Shown: piece by piece, positions 34,065 to 41,258 of the stretch
How the letters are laid out: each line of letters opens with the position of its first letter
How positions within the stretch are numbered: the first letter of the stretch is position 1
NCBI GenBank assembly: GCA_046756445.1
Contig: JBHHWI010000009.1
Location: 1 to 48,356, forward strand
Direction: 5' to 3'
From: JACZWL01 sp046756445
GTDB lineage: Bacteria > Pseudomonadota > Gammaproteobacteria > Steroidobacterales > Woeseiaceae
Length of the DNA: 48,356 nucleotides
Program-made: the position numbers and the translations under genes
Notes under the pieces: generated by a model
The model's input: the letters and a program-made list of their open reading frames with translations, nothing else
Told to the model about the DNA's origin: nothing
The model's database searches: none

Positions 34065-34466
34065 TCATCCCCTATCAGACTTGTCGAAATCCAGTGCTGC
34101 CGAATTGATGCAGTATCGCAGGCCCGTGGGCCGTGGGCCATCTTCGAAGACATGGCCGAGGTGCGCACCGCAGGCGCTGCACACGACTTCTTCGCGAGTC
34201 ATCCCGTGGCTCGTATCCGTACGCGTCTTGATGTTCTCGCCTGCCAGCGGCAGCCAGAAGCTCGGCCAGCCGCTCCCCGAATCGAACTTGTGCTCGGAAC
34301 TGAAGAGTGCCGTGCCGCAGCATATGCAGCGGTAGGTGCCGTCCTCCTTGTGGTCGACAAATCTACCGGTAAACGGCCGCTCCGTGCCCTTTTCCTGCGT
34401 GACATGGTATTGCTCTTCGCTCAACCTGTCCCTGATATCGTCGTGATGCTTCCCGGACGTGCTCAT
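34065..34466 (-). CDS. msrB: Peptide-methionine (R)-S-oxide reductase MsrB
   Basis: Reduces methionine-R-sulfoxide in proteins. 133 aa with LSEEQYHVTQEKGTERPFTG, zinc Cys pairs CICC and CSAC, FDSGSGWPSFW, THGMTREEV-type segment, GHVFEDGPRPTGLRYCINSA with the catalytic Cys. Start at ATG 34466 behind GGGAGG; the upstream extension to 34757 runs antisense into the ALDH gene and was dropped. Divergent from the ALDH12 gene. Confidence 0.96.
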   Translation of the reverse strand: MSTSGKHHDDIRDRLSEEQYHVTQEKGTERPFTGRFVDHKEDGTYRCICCGTALFSSEHKFDSGSGWPSFWLPLAGENIKTRTDTSHGMTREEVVCSACGAHLGHVFEDGPRPTGLRYCINSAALDFDKSDRG

Positions 34467-34570
34467 CGATTTTTGCCTCCCGTGGTCGTCGATTCTACAC
34501 ACATGACGGCTTTCCGGCCGCCCAGTACAATCATCATCCGGCACCACGCTCAATGAAGCGGAGAACAAGA

Positions 34571-36154
34571 ATGACGCAACTCCCAGCATTCGCCACCGTC
34601 GATCCCGTAAGCGGCATGACCGGGGACAGCCCCGGGCACGTCCGCAACCTGGTCGCCGGGTCGTGGGCCGACGCCCGACATGTGAGAGACGACATCGTCG
34701 ACCCCATGAACGGGCAGAGGTTTCTCGATGTTCCGGATACACGGGATCACGCTCCATTCATACAGGGGCTGAGAAGCTGCCCGAAGTCCGGCTTGCACAA
34801 CCCGCTGAAGAATCCCGATCGATACGTGGCGCTCGGCGCGGTCTGTGCCGGGGCGGCCGCGTTGCTCCGTGACGACGACGTGCGCGACTACTTCATCCGT
34901 CTCATCCAGCGGGTGATGCCGAAGAGTTGGGTCCAGTGTCGCGGCGAAGTGGAGGTCACCAGAGTGTTTCTAGAGAATTTCTCGGGCGACAGAGTGCGTT
35001 TTCTGAGTCGCGGATTCTCCAACCCGGGCGATTATCAGGGACAGGAGACGCACGGATACCGCTGGCCTTACGGTCCCGTGGTCATCATCGCCCCCTTTAA
35101 CTTCCCGCTGGAAATCCCCGCGTTGCAGGTCATGGGCGCCCTGTTCATGGGCAACCGGCCGCTGGTCAAGGTCGATTCCAAGGTCAGTGTCGTATTCGAG
35201 CAGTTCCTCCGCATGCTCGTTCATGTCGGACTTCCGCCCGTCGACGTCGACCTGATTCATTGCCGCGGTTCCGCGATGGGAGAACTCCTCGGTGACGCGG
35301 CGGACGACATTCGCCTGGTTCAGTTCACGGGCTCTAGCACTGTGGCTGAAATGGTGTCCGGTGTCGTCAACGGCGCCGTGCGACTCGAGGACGCCGGATT
35401 CGACTGGAAAGTGATCGGCCCGGACTTCCGGCCGGAGTGGGTGGACTACGTTGCGTGGCAGTCGGATCAGGATGCCTACGCCGCCTCCGGCCAGAAGTGT
35501 TCGGCCCAGAGCATCCTGTTCGTGCACCGGAACTGGGAAAAGGCCCTGCTGCCGAGACTCGAGGCGCTGGCGATGCGGCGCAAGCTGGATGACCTCACGC
35601 TGGGGCCCGTGCTGACCTGGACCGATGAGGCGATGCTGGCGCACATCGATGCCCTGCTGGCCATCTCCGATTCGGAGTTGTTGTTCGGCGGCAAGCCCCT
35701 GCAAGGTCACTCGGTTCCTTCCCGTTACGGCACACTCCAGGCGACGGCAGTGAAACTGCCGCTGAGCGAGCTGGAAGGGGATCGGTTCGATCTGATAACG
35801 ACCGAGGTGTTCGGTCCATTCCAGGTTATTGTCAGTTATGACGATGCCGAGCTGCCGACCCTGCTCCGGGTCCTGGAGCAGATATCGCAGCACCTGACTG
35901 CGGGCGTTGTCAGCAACGATGCCCTGTTTCTCGACAAGGTCCTGGGTGCCACGGTCAACGGCACGACCTATTGCGGCATGCGGGCGCGCACGACGGGCGC
36001 GCCGCAAAATCACTGGTTCGGTCCGGCGGGAGATCCGCGTGCTGCGGGGATCGGCACGCCCGAAGCGATCATGGCGACCTGGAGCGGGCACCGCGAGATC
36101 GTATCCGACCAGGGACCATTGCCGGATGGCTGGGTAACACCGCTACCGACTTGA
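34571..36154 (+). CDS. L-glutamate gamma-semialdehyde (P5C) dehydrogenase, ALDH12 type
   Basis: A 527-residue NAD-dependent aldehyde dehydrogenase oxidising P5C/glutamate semialdehyde to glutamate. It matches the family known from plant mitochondria (ALDH12): YGPVVIIAPFNFPLEIPALQ, VQFTGSSTVAE, RLEDAGFDWKVIGPDF in place of the ELGGK motif, nucleophile Cys in YAASGQKCSAQSILF, RKLDDLTLGPVL, TTEVFGPFQVI and TTGAPQNHWFGPAGDPRAAG. ATG 34571 has GGAGA 6 bases upstream. It is separated from rocD by four genes but completes ornithine to glutamate conversion. Confidence 0.93.
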   Translation: MTQLPAFATVDPVSGMTGDSPGHVRNLVAGSWADARHVRDDIVDPMNGQRFLDVPDTRDHAPFIQGLRSCPKSGLHNPLKNPDRYVALGAVCAGAAALLRDDDVRDYFIRLIQRVMPKSWVQCRGEVEVTRVFLENFSGDRVRFLSRGFSNPGDYQGQETHGYRWPYGPVVIIAPFNFPLEIPALQVMGALFMGNRPLVKVDSKVSVVFEQFLRMLVHVGLPPVDVDLIHCRGSAMGELLGDAADDIRLVQFTGSSTVAEMVSGVVNGAVRLEDAGFDWKVIGPDFRPEWVDYVAWQSDQDAYAASGQKCSAQSILFVHRNWEKALLPRLEALAMRRKLDDLTLGPVLTWTDEAMLAHIDALLAISDSELLFGGKPLQGHSVPSRYGTLQATAVKLPLSELEGDRFDLITTEVFGPFQVIVSYDDAELPTLLRVLEQISQHLTAGVVSNDALFLDKVLGATVNGTTYCGMRARTTGAPQNHWFGPAGDPRAAGIGTPEAIMATWSGHREIVSDQGPLPDGWVTPLPT

Positions 36155-36175
36155 ACGATCCGCAGGCCTGACACC

Positions 36176-38047
36176 TCAGTCCGATTCCAGGCTCAGCAGC
36201 AGGTGGTTCATGCGACGGACATAGTCCGCCGGGTTGTCGAGCTGCGCGCCGTCGGCAAGCAGCGCGTGATCGAGGACGATTTCCGACAGCTCATCGAACT
36301 TCTTGCCGTCGGTCTCGCCGGACAATTTCTGCACCAGCGGGTGCTCGACGTTTATCTCCAGTATCGGCTTCGACTCCGGCAGCAGCTGGCCGGCATCCTC
36401 GAGCATGCGACGAAGCTGGGGGGCAAGGTCCTGCTCGCCGGAAACGACGCAAGCCGGCGAATCCACGAGACGCCGGCTGACTTTGACTGCCTCGACCCTG
36501 TCCTTGAGCACTTTCTTGATCCGCTTCAACAACGGCTTGTGCTCGTCGTTCATCGTTTCTTCCGTGACCGCGCCATCTGCATCGGGCAGGGTCAGCCGGC
36601 CGCGTCCCACATCCTGAAAGGTCTTGCCCTCGAACTCCGGCAGGTGGCTGACAATCCAGGGATCGATACGGTCGTACAGCAGCATGACTTCGATGTCTTT
36701 TTTCCTGAGCTGCTCGAGATGCGGACTGGCCGACGCCGTTGCAAAGTTCTCGGCCAGCAGATAGTAGATTTTGTCCTGATCCGGCGCTGCGCGCCCGACG
36801 TAATCCGCGAGTGACTGGTCCTGCTCTGCCGTAGGAGAATGCGTGCTGGCAAAACGGATCAGCTTCGCCAGCTTGTCAATGTTCGCCCGGTCTTCGACCA
36901 GGCCCTCCTTGACTACCTGGCCGAACTCGTTCCAGAACTTCTGATAGTTCTCGGGATCGCTCGACGCCATCTTGCTCAACATATCGAGCACCCTGCGCGT
37001 GAGGGCCTTGCGCATGGCCGCGAGTTCGCGGTCCTTCTGCAACATCTCCCGAGATACATTCAGTGGCAGGTCGGCGGAATCGATGATCCCCTTGACGAAG
37101 CGCAGATACAGGGGAAGAAACTGCTCTGCATCATCCATGATGAACACGCGCTGCACGTAGAGCTTCAATCCCCTCGGCGCCTCCCGATTCCAGATGTCGA
37201 ATGGCGCATTGCCGGGGATGTACAGCAGACTCGTATACTCCTTCTTCCCTTCCACCCGGTTGTGGCTCCAGGAAATCGGGTCGGCGATATCGTGTGAGAG
37301 ATGTTTGTAAAACTCCCGGTATTCGTCGTCACTAACTTCGGACCGCGACCTCGTCCAGAGCGCGGTAGCCGAATTGACCGTCTTCGGTTCACTATCTCCG
37401 GCTTTTGACAGGCGCACCGGAAAGGCAATGTGATCCGAATACTTGCGGATCAGGGTCTCCAGGCGGTGCGGATCCGAGAATTCCGCCTCCGGCTTCTTGA
37501 GGTGCAGGGTCACGCGTGTCCCGCGCTGCTCTCGCTCGACAGTCTCGATCGAAAACTCGCCCTGGCCGTCGGACTCCCAGCGCACGGCCTCATCGGACGG
37601 CAGCCCCGCTCGACGCGACTCCACCTCGACCGCGTCCGCGACGATGAACGAGGAGTAGAATCCGACGCCGAACTGTCCGATCAATAGTGCGTCTTTCTGC
37701 TCGTCGCCGGTCATCTGCTGAAGGAACTCCGCAGTCCCCGACTTCGCGATCGTGCCGAGGTTATCGACAAGCTCGGCTCGCGACATGCCGATCCCGTTGT
37801 CTATCACGGCAATGCTCCTGGCCTTATCGTCGTACTCGATATGAATCCCGAGATCCGGGTCCTCCTTCAGTAGATCCGGACTGGCAAGCGCCTCGAAGCG
37901 GAGTCTGTCGGCGGCGTCCGAAGCGTTCGATATCAGCTCGCGCAGGAAGATTTCCTTATTGCTGTATAGAGAATGAATCATCAGGTACAGCAGCTGCCGC
38001 ACTTCTGCTTGAAATCCCAGCGTCTCCCGTCCCTCGCTCACCGTCAC
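36176..38047 (-). CDS. htpG: Molecular chaperone HtpG (Hsp90)
   Basis: Bacterial Hsp90, 623 aa. ATPase domain at the N terminus: LMIHSLYSNKEIFLRELISN, ASDAADRLRF, VIDNGIGMSRAELVDNLGTI, IGQFGVGFYSSFIVAD. The middle domain has YIPGNAPFDIWN, RVFIMDDAEQFLPLYLRFVK and SADLPLNVSREMLQ; the C-terminal dimer domain ends in a typical helical segment. GTG at 38047 or 38041 may start it (GAGGGG upstream favours either). A heat-shock-like promoter lies just upstream. Confidence 0.97.
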   Translation of the reverse strand: MTVSEGRETLGFQAEVRQLLYLMIHSLYSNKEIFLRELISNASDAADRLRFEALASPDLLKEDPDLGIHIEYDDKARSIAVIDNGIGMSRAELVDNLGTIAKSGTAEFLQQMTGDEQKDALLIGQFGVGFYSSFIVADAVEVESRRAGLPSDEAVRWESDGQGEFSIETVEREQRGTRVTLHLKKPEAEFSDPHRLETLIRKYSDHIAFPVRLSKAGDSEPKTVNSATALWTRSRSEVSDDEYREFYKHLSHDIADPISWSHNRVEGKKEYTSLLYIPGNAPFDIWNREAPRGLKLYVQRVFIMDDAEQFLPLYLRFVKGIIDSADLPLNVSREMLQKDRELAAMRKALTRRVLDMLSKMASSDPENYQKFWNEFGQVVKEGLVEDRANIDKLAKLIRFASTHSPTAEQDQSLADYVGRAAPDQDKIYYLLAENFATASASPHLEQLRKKDIEVMLLYDRIDPWIVSHLPEFEGKTFQDVGRGRLTLPDADGAVTEETMNDEHKPLLKRIKKVLKDRVEAVKVSRRLVDSPACVVSGEQDLAPQLRRMLEDAGQLLPESKPILEINVEHPLVQKLSGETDGKKFDELSEIVLDHALLADGAQLDNPADYVRRMNHLLLSLESD

Positions 38048-38081
38048 GGTCCCCTCGAATACAGTTCAATGAACGACAGAC

Positions 38082-38110
38082 ACGATAGTGCCTATCTGAT
38101 GCTTTTCAAG
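38082..38110 (-). promoter_or_regulatory. Candidate heat-shock (sigma-32-like) promoter of htpG
   Basis: On the minus strand CTTGAAAA (38110-38103) matches the sigma-32 -35 core CTTGAAA. GGCACTAT follows at 38092-38085 in the -10 position. The same stretch can also be read as TTGAAA, 16-bp spacer, TATCGT for sigma-70. Expected for htpG. Assigned by eye. Confidence 0.5.
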
Positions 38111-38131
38111 GGATTTTGTATCCGGCCGGGA

Positions 38132-38383
38132 TCAGCCGGCAACCGAAGTTATCCGGACCGGTTTCACCACCGCTTTGAATAACAGGCCAACCGCCAGCAC
38201 TGCCACCACCGCCAGAGCAAGCGGCGGGTGCTTTTGCGCGAGAATGACGCCCGCCGCTTGCAGACCGACAAATCCGAGCAGCAAGAGGATTCGCTGAATC
38301 GCCCGACGGAGCTGCTCGGCGATCAGCGGTGCCGCGCAAACGAGATCCTCGAGCTCGTCGAGGTATTGAATCAGGCGCTCCAC
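38132..38383 (-). CDS. Small two-helix membrane protein, unknown function
   Basis: 83 aa. A soluble N-terminal part (MERLIQYLDELEDLVCAAPL) is followed by two hydrophobic helices (ILLLLGFVGLQAAGVILA and LALAVVAVLAVGLLFKAVV). No family recognised. Eighteen bases after the next upstream small gene and 84 bp before htpG on the same strand. Codon use (GC-rich third positions) is like its neighbours. Confidence 0.65.
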   Translation of the reverse strand: MERLIQYLDELEDLVCAAPLIAEQLRRAIQRILLLLGFVGLQAAGVILAQKHPPLALAVVAVLAVGLLFKAVVKPVRITSVAG

Positions 38384-38401
38384 GAGGCTGGTGGCCGTCC
38401 T

Positions 38402-38611
38402 CTACCGCGCGATTGACAGTAGCGGAGCCCCGGCTCCGGGCTCGGCGGCAGGCGCATCCGCATCCTGCATCGCCATCGCATTGGATTTCTTTGCATGGGC
38501 AATCGCAAGATGAAACAGTTCCCAGCGTTTCCTTGCCGCTTCGTTTTGCAGTGCCGTGAATGGGGAGTCGGTTTGTGCAATCTTCTTGGACATGCCTGTC
38601 GTGTCTTTCAT
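38402..38611 (-). CDS. Small hydrophilic protein, unknown function
   Basis: 69 aa with a basic, helical middle (ALQNEAARKRWELFHLAIAH) and an Ala/Pro-rich end. No family recognised. ATG 38611 or the ATG seven codons later (38593) may start it. Placed in tandem with the two-helix gene, so the pair may be one transcript. Could be a chance ORF, but no better reading frame covers this stretch. Confidence 0.5.
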   Translation of the reverse strand: MKDTTGMSKKIAQTDSPFTALQNEAARKRWELFHLAIAHAKKSNAMAMQDADAPAAEPGAGAPLLSIAR

Positions 38612-38655
38612 CCCTGTGACCGAGGTTGACTATAGTCACCTGGTAATCCCGCCAC

Positions 38656-38671
38656 CGTGAGACAGATCACA
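38656..38671. promoter_or_regulatory. CRP/Vfr-like binding site
   Basis: CGTGAGACAGATCACA matches the CRP half-sites TGTGA-N6-TCACA at 9 of 10 positions. It lies 45 bp upstream of the small gene starting at 38611 and about 190 bp from any gene on the other strand. Function inferred from consensus only. Confidence 0.4.
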
Positions 38672-38848
38672 GCTTGATTTAGAATTCCTAGCGAATTGCA
38701 AGTAATTGTCAGAAGAGAGAACTGATTCGAATTTTTTTGAGACGCAGTCGCCAGCCGTAGTACATAATCTGCCGGATCTCGTTAACAGCTCACCACACGC
38801 CCTGGGTCGGGCGGGGAATAGATGAATGTCTCGGGATTCCGGTGCGCC
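38672..38848. other. AT-rich intergenic stretch, nothing assigned
   Basis: Between the CRP-like site and the small gene at 38849-39103 there is an AT-rich segment (38672-38740) with GAATTTTTTTGAGACG near 38728, which could terminate minus-strand or plus-strand transcription weakly. No gene was supported here. Confidence 0.25.
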
Positions 38849-39103
38849 CTAGTCGTCGGACCAGTTGCGCTTTACCTGTTCTGCCCAGCTTCTGTAACCC
38901 TTCCACGTGTAGAGCGACGGGTCGATTCCGCTTCGGCGCTGCTTGGGAACGGGCGCCTTCGAGATCCAGCGACGATACTGTTGCCAGCCGTCCACATCCA
39001 ATGAACCGTTCGCCTGCCTGTTTTCCGCACGCCTGGAGTTATCCGGTTCCTCCTGCGCGTCGTCGTAGTCATTTTTGAAACTGATTTCTTTTGTTTCGTG
39101 CAT
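38849..39103 (-). CDS. Small conserved-looking hypothetical protein
   Basis: 84 aa, start at ATG 39103. N-terminal half is acidic and polar; the C-terminal half reads DGWQQYRRWISKAPVPKQRR, then DPSLYTWKGYRSWAEQVKRN, rich in Trp, Tyr and basic residues and protein-like. No family recognised. It stands alone, with a weak AGGA well upstream, and is not in an evident operon. The overlapping plus-strand frame (38822-39004) is less plausible. Confidence 0.6.
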   Translation of the reverse strand: MHETKEISFKNDYDDAQEEPDNSRRAENRQANGSLDVDGWQQYRRWISKAPVPKQRRSGIDPSLYTWKGYRSWAEQVKRNWSDD

Positions 39104-39299
39104 AGCGGACAGCTCACGGTTCCTTTGAGCAGATGCTACGTTGCCGGGGATGCGCGTCACAGGAACTGCATCACAATGCCGAAAGGGTTTTCTTACATAA
39201 TTTTCAACAGCTTAGACGCACGTTTTACTTAATGGACCGTGCCCGTCCGCCACTCGTTGCCGATGGTTTAACAGAATGCAATTCGTCCCGGCCGGGACC

Positions 39300-40715
39300 T
39301 TATCGTGTCACCCGGTAACAGGGAGAATAGGTCTCGCTGGCAATTTTCATGCGGCCCTGTGCGACGAATGCAGCCAGGAGTCTGTCGAGGAGTTTCATTA
39401 TTTTTTTCGAGCCGCATATTTCGAATGGCCCTCGACTCTCGATCAGGGCAATCGTGTCTTCTCTCACGTTTCCGGATACGATCCCGGAGAAAACGCGCCG
39501 CAGGTTTCCCGCAAGCTTATGCGGACAAAGATCCTCGTGTATATCGATGGCTCGCATCGAATCGTGACTCGCCTTGAATGGCTTCTGAAAATCCTCGCCG
39601 ATCGTAAGACGCCAGTTGAAATAGTAAGCGTCCCCATGGTGTTTCCGAAACTCTCTGACCCCGCGCAGGCCAGCAAGCATTTCTCTTGCCACGCGCGGTG
39701 GATCGTCGATGATGATCCTGTACCGTTCTTGTGCCCGTGCGCCGAGCGTTGCGGCAACGAATTCATCGATCTGCCGAAAATATGTTTCGCTATCGGCAGG
39801 ACCGGTCATGATCAGCGGGAACGGTAGTTGTTCATTATCCGGATGCAAGAGAACGCCCAACAGATACAGAAATTCTTCCGCAGTACCGACACCACCCGGG
39901 AAAACCGTGACGCCATGACCGAGCCGGACAAATGCTTCCAGGCGTTTTTCCATGTCCGGCATGATGACCAGCGAGTTGACGATAGGGTTCGGCGATTCCG
40001 CCGCTATGATTCCCGGTTCAGTAATGCCGATGTACCGGCCTTCCCGAATGCGTTGCTTGGCATGTCCGATCGCGGCGCCCTTCATCGGGCCTTTCATCGC
40101 ACCGGGGCCGCAGCCTGTACTGACATTCATGCCACGCAGGCCGAGTTCGTAGCCGACCAGCTTAGTATAGTCGTACTCCTCTCTGCTTATCGCATGGCCG
40201 CCCCAGCAGACCGCAAGATCGGTATGCGCAGGCGTTTGCAGTAGCCTCGCATTTCTCAGGATGTGGAATACCGCGTTGGTAATGTTCTCGGACGACTCCA
40301 GATCGAATCGCCCGCTCTCCCGAATTTCGTTATTCGTGAATACGATGTCCCGAAGTACGGCGAACAGCAACTCCCGGATCCCGCGTATCATCTTGCCGTC
40401 GACGAAGGCGGCAGACGGGGCGCCCTTCAGGGACAGCTTGAGACCCCGATCGAGCTGAATGAAACCGACGCTGAAGTCCTTGTGCATTTCGAGAACCGCC
40501 CGGGCATCGTCCGTATAGGCGCCCGAATTCATGACGGCGAGCATGCAACGCCTCAGCAGCCCGTACAGTCCACCCTCCCCCTGATTGCGGAGTTGATCGA
40601 CCTCGAACTGCGAGAGTATTTCCAGACTTCCCTCAGGCCAGACCTCGGCATCGACGGTGCCATCACCGCCGGCCCGGATGGCCCTGTCAGGGACGGATTT
40701 CAATTGGGATGTCAT
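39300..40715 (-). CDS. ppnN: Nucleotide 5'-monophosphate nucleosidase PpnN
   Basis: A 471-residue LOG-family enzyme (YgdH/PpnN) splitting nucleoside monophosphates into base and ribose 5-phosphate; E. coli PpnN is stimulated by (p)ppGpp. Visible: DLAVCWGGHAISREEYDYTK, VSTGCGPGAMKGPMKGAAIG, VIMPDMEKRLEAFVRLGHGV, and the PGGVGTAEEFLYLLG motif of the LOG fold. N- and C-terminal extensions fit PpnN rather than short LOG proteins. Its start overlaps the L,D-transpeptidase gene by 29 bp. Confidence 0.95.
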   Translation of the reverse strand: MTSQLKSVPDRAIRAGGDGTVDAEVWPEGSLEILSQFEVDQLRNQGEGGLYGLLRRCMLAVMNSGAYTDDARAVLEMHKDFSVGFIQLDRGLKLSLKGAPSAAFVDGKMIRGIRELLFAVLRDIVFTNNEIRESGRFDLESSENITNAVFHILRNARLLQTPAHTDLAVCWGGHAISREEYDYTKLVGYELGLRGMNVSTGCGPGAMKGPMKGAAIGHAKQRIREGRYIGITEPGIIAAESPNPIVNSLVIMPDMEKRLEAFVRLGHGVTVFPGGVGTAEEFLYLLGVLLHPDNEQLPFPLIMTGPADSETYFRQIDEFVAATLGARAQERYRIIIDDPPRVAREMLAGLRGVREFRKHHGDAYYFNWRLTIGEDFQKPFKASHDSMRAIDIHEDLCPHKLAGNLRRVFSGIVSGNVREDTIALIESRGPFEICGSKKIMKLLDRLLAAFVAQGRMKIASETYSPCYRVTR

Positions 40716-41190
40716 TCGGCGTCATTAGCCAGATGTCGATCATGTCCGAATTCGAGACCGCGATGCAGCCGTTCGTCCAGTCCTGCGTCTTGTAGTAAGT
40801 GACGGAGTAGGTCGGGTTGTTCGGCTGTCCGTGAATCATGATTTGCCCGCCCGGCGGCACCCCGTTCGCTCGGGCATCCCGTTTGTCCTGCCCGTTCGGG
40901 TACGAAACATGGATCGCCAGGAAGAAGTCGCTGTCGGAGTTTCTGTTGTCGAGCCTGTATTGCCCCTCGGGCGTTTTGAAATCTCCCTCTTTTTCCTTGT
41001 GGCCGACCGGCGAAATGCCGAGTGTGATCCTGAAGGACCGGAAGATCTTGTTGTCCCTGAGCAAATGCAGTTTGCGCTTTGCCTTTTCGACGACAACCCT
41101 GTCGGCCGTCGGGAAATCGCCAGCACGGGCAAACGGCAGGCTTGCAAGCAGACCTGCCGCGATCAATGCCCGGCACAAGGCTGTCTTCAT
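40687..41190 (-). CDS. L,D-transpeptidase (YkuD, YafK-like)
   Basis: Exported murein enzyme of 167 aa. Signal peptide MKTALCRALIAAGLLASLPFARA, then RVVVEKAKRKLHLLRDNKIF, RITLGISPVGHKEKEGDFKT with PEGQYRLDNRN, and the catalytic pattern IMIHGQPNNP with WTNGCIAVSNSDM (His and Cys). It forms 3-3 crosslinks, cleaves them or attaches or removes lipoprotein; YafK-type members act on Braun lipoprotein links. ATG 41190 was preferred; 41202 and 41214 are alternatives. Between mltD and ppnN. Confidence 0.92.
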   Translation of the reverse strand: MKTALCRALIAAGLLASLPFARAGDFPTADRVVVEKAKRKLHLLRDNKIFRSFRITLGISPVGHKEKEGDFKTPEGQYRLDNRNSDSDFFLAIHVSYPNGQDKRDARANGVPPGGQIMIHGQPNNPTYSVTYYKTQDWTNGCIAVSNSDMIDIWLMTPNDIPIEIRP

Positions 41191-41258
41191 ATCGGGACTC
41201 ATCAACGCCGCCAAAAGACTAACAGACCCGCCAATATCTGCAAACGCACGAGCTCACA

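Noticed and set aside
38822..39004. Plus-strand 60-codon frame
   Set aside because: It overlaps the more protein-like minus-strand gene at 38849-39103 and has no ribosome-binding site.
39285..39298. GTCCCGGCCGGGAC palindrome after ppnN
   Set aside because: A perfect 14-bp palindrome with no loop and no U-tract; too short to call a terminator or operator by itself.
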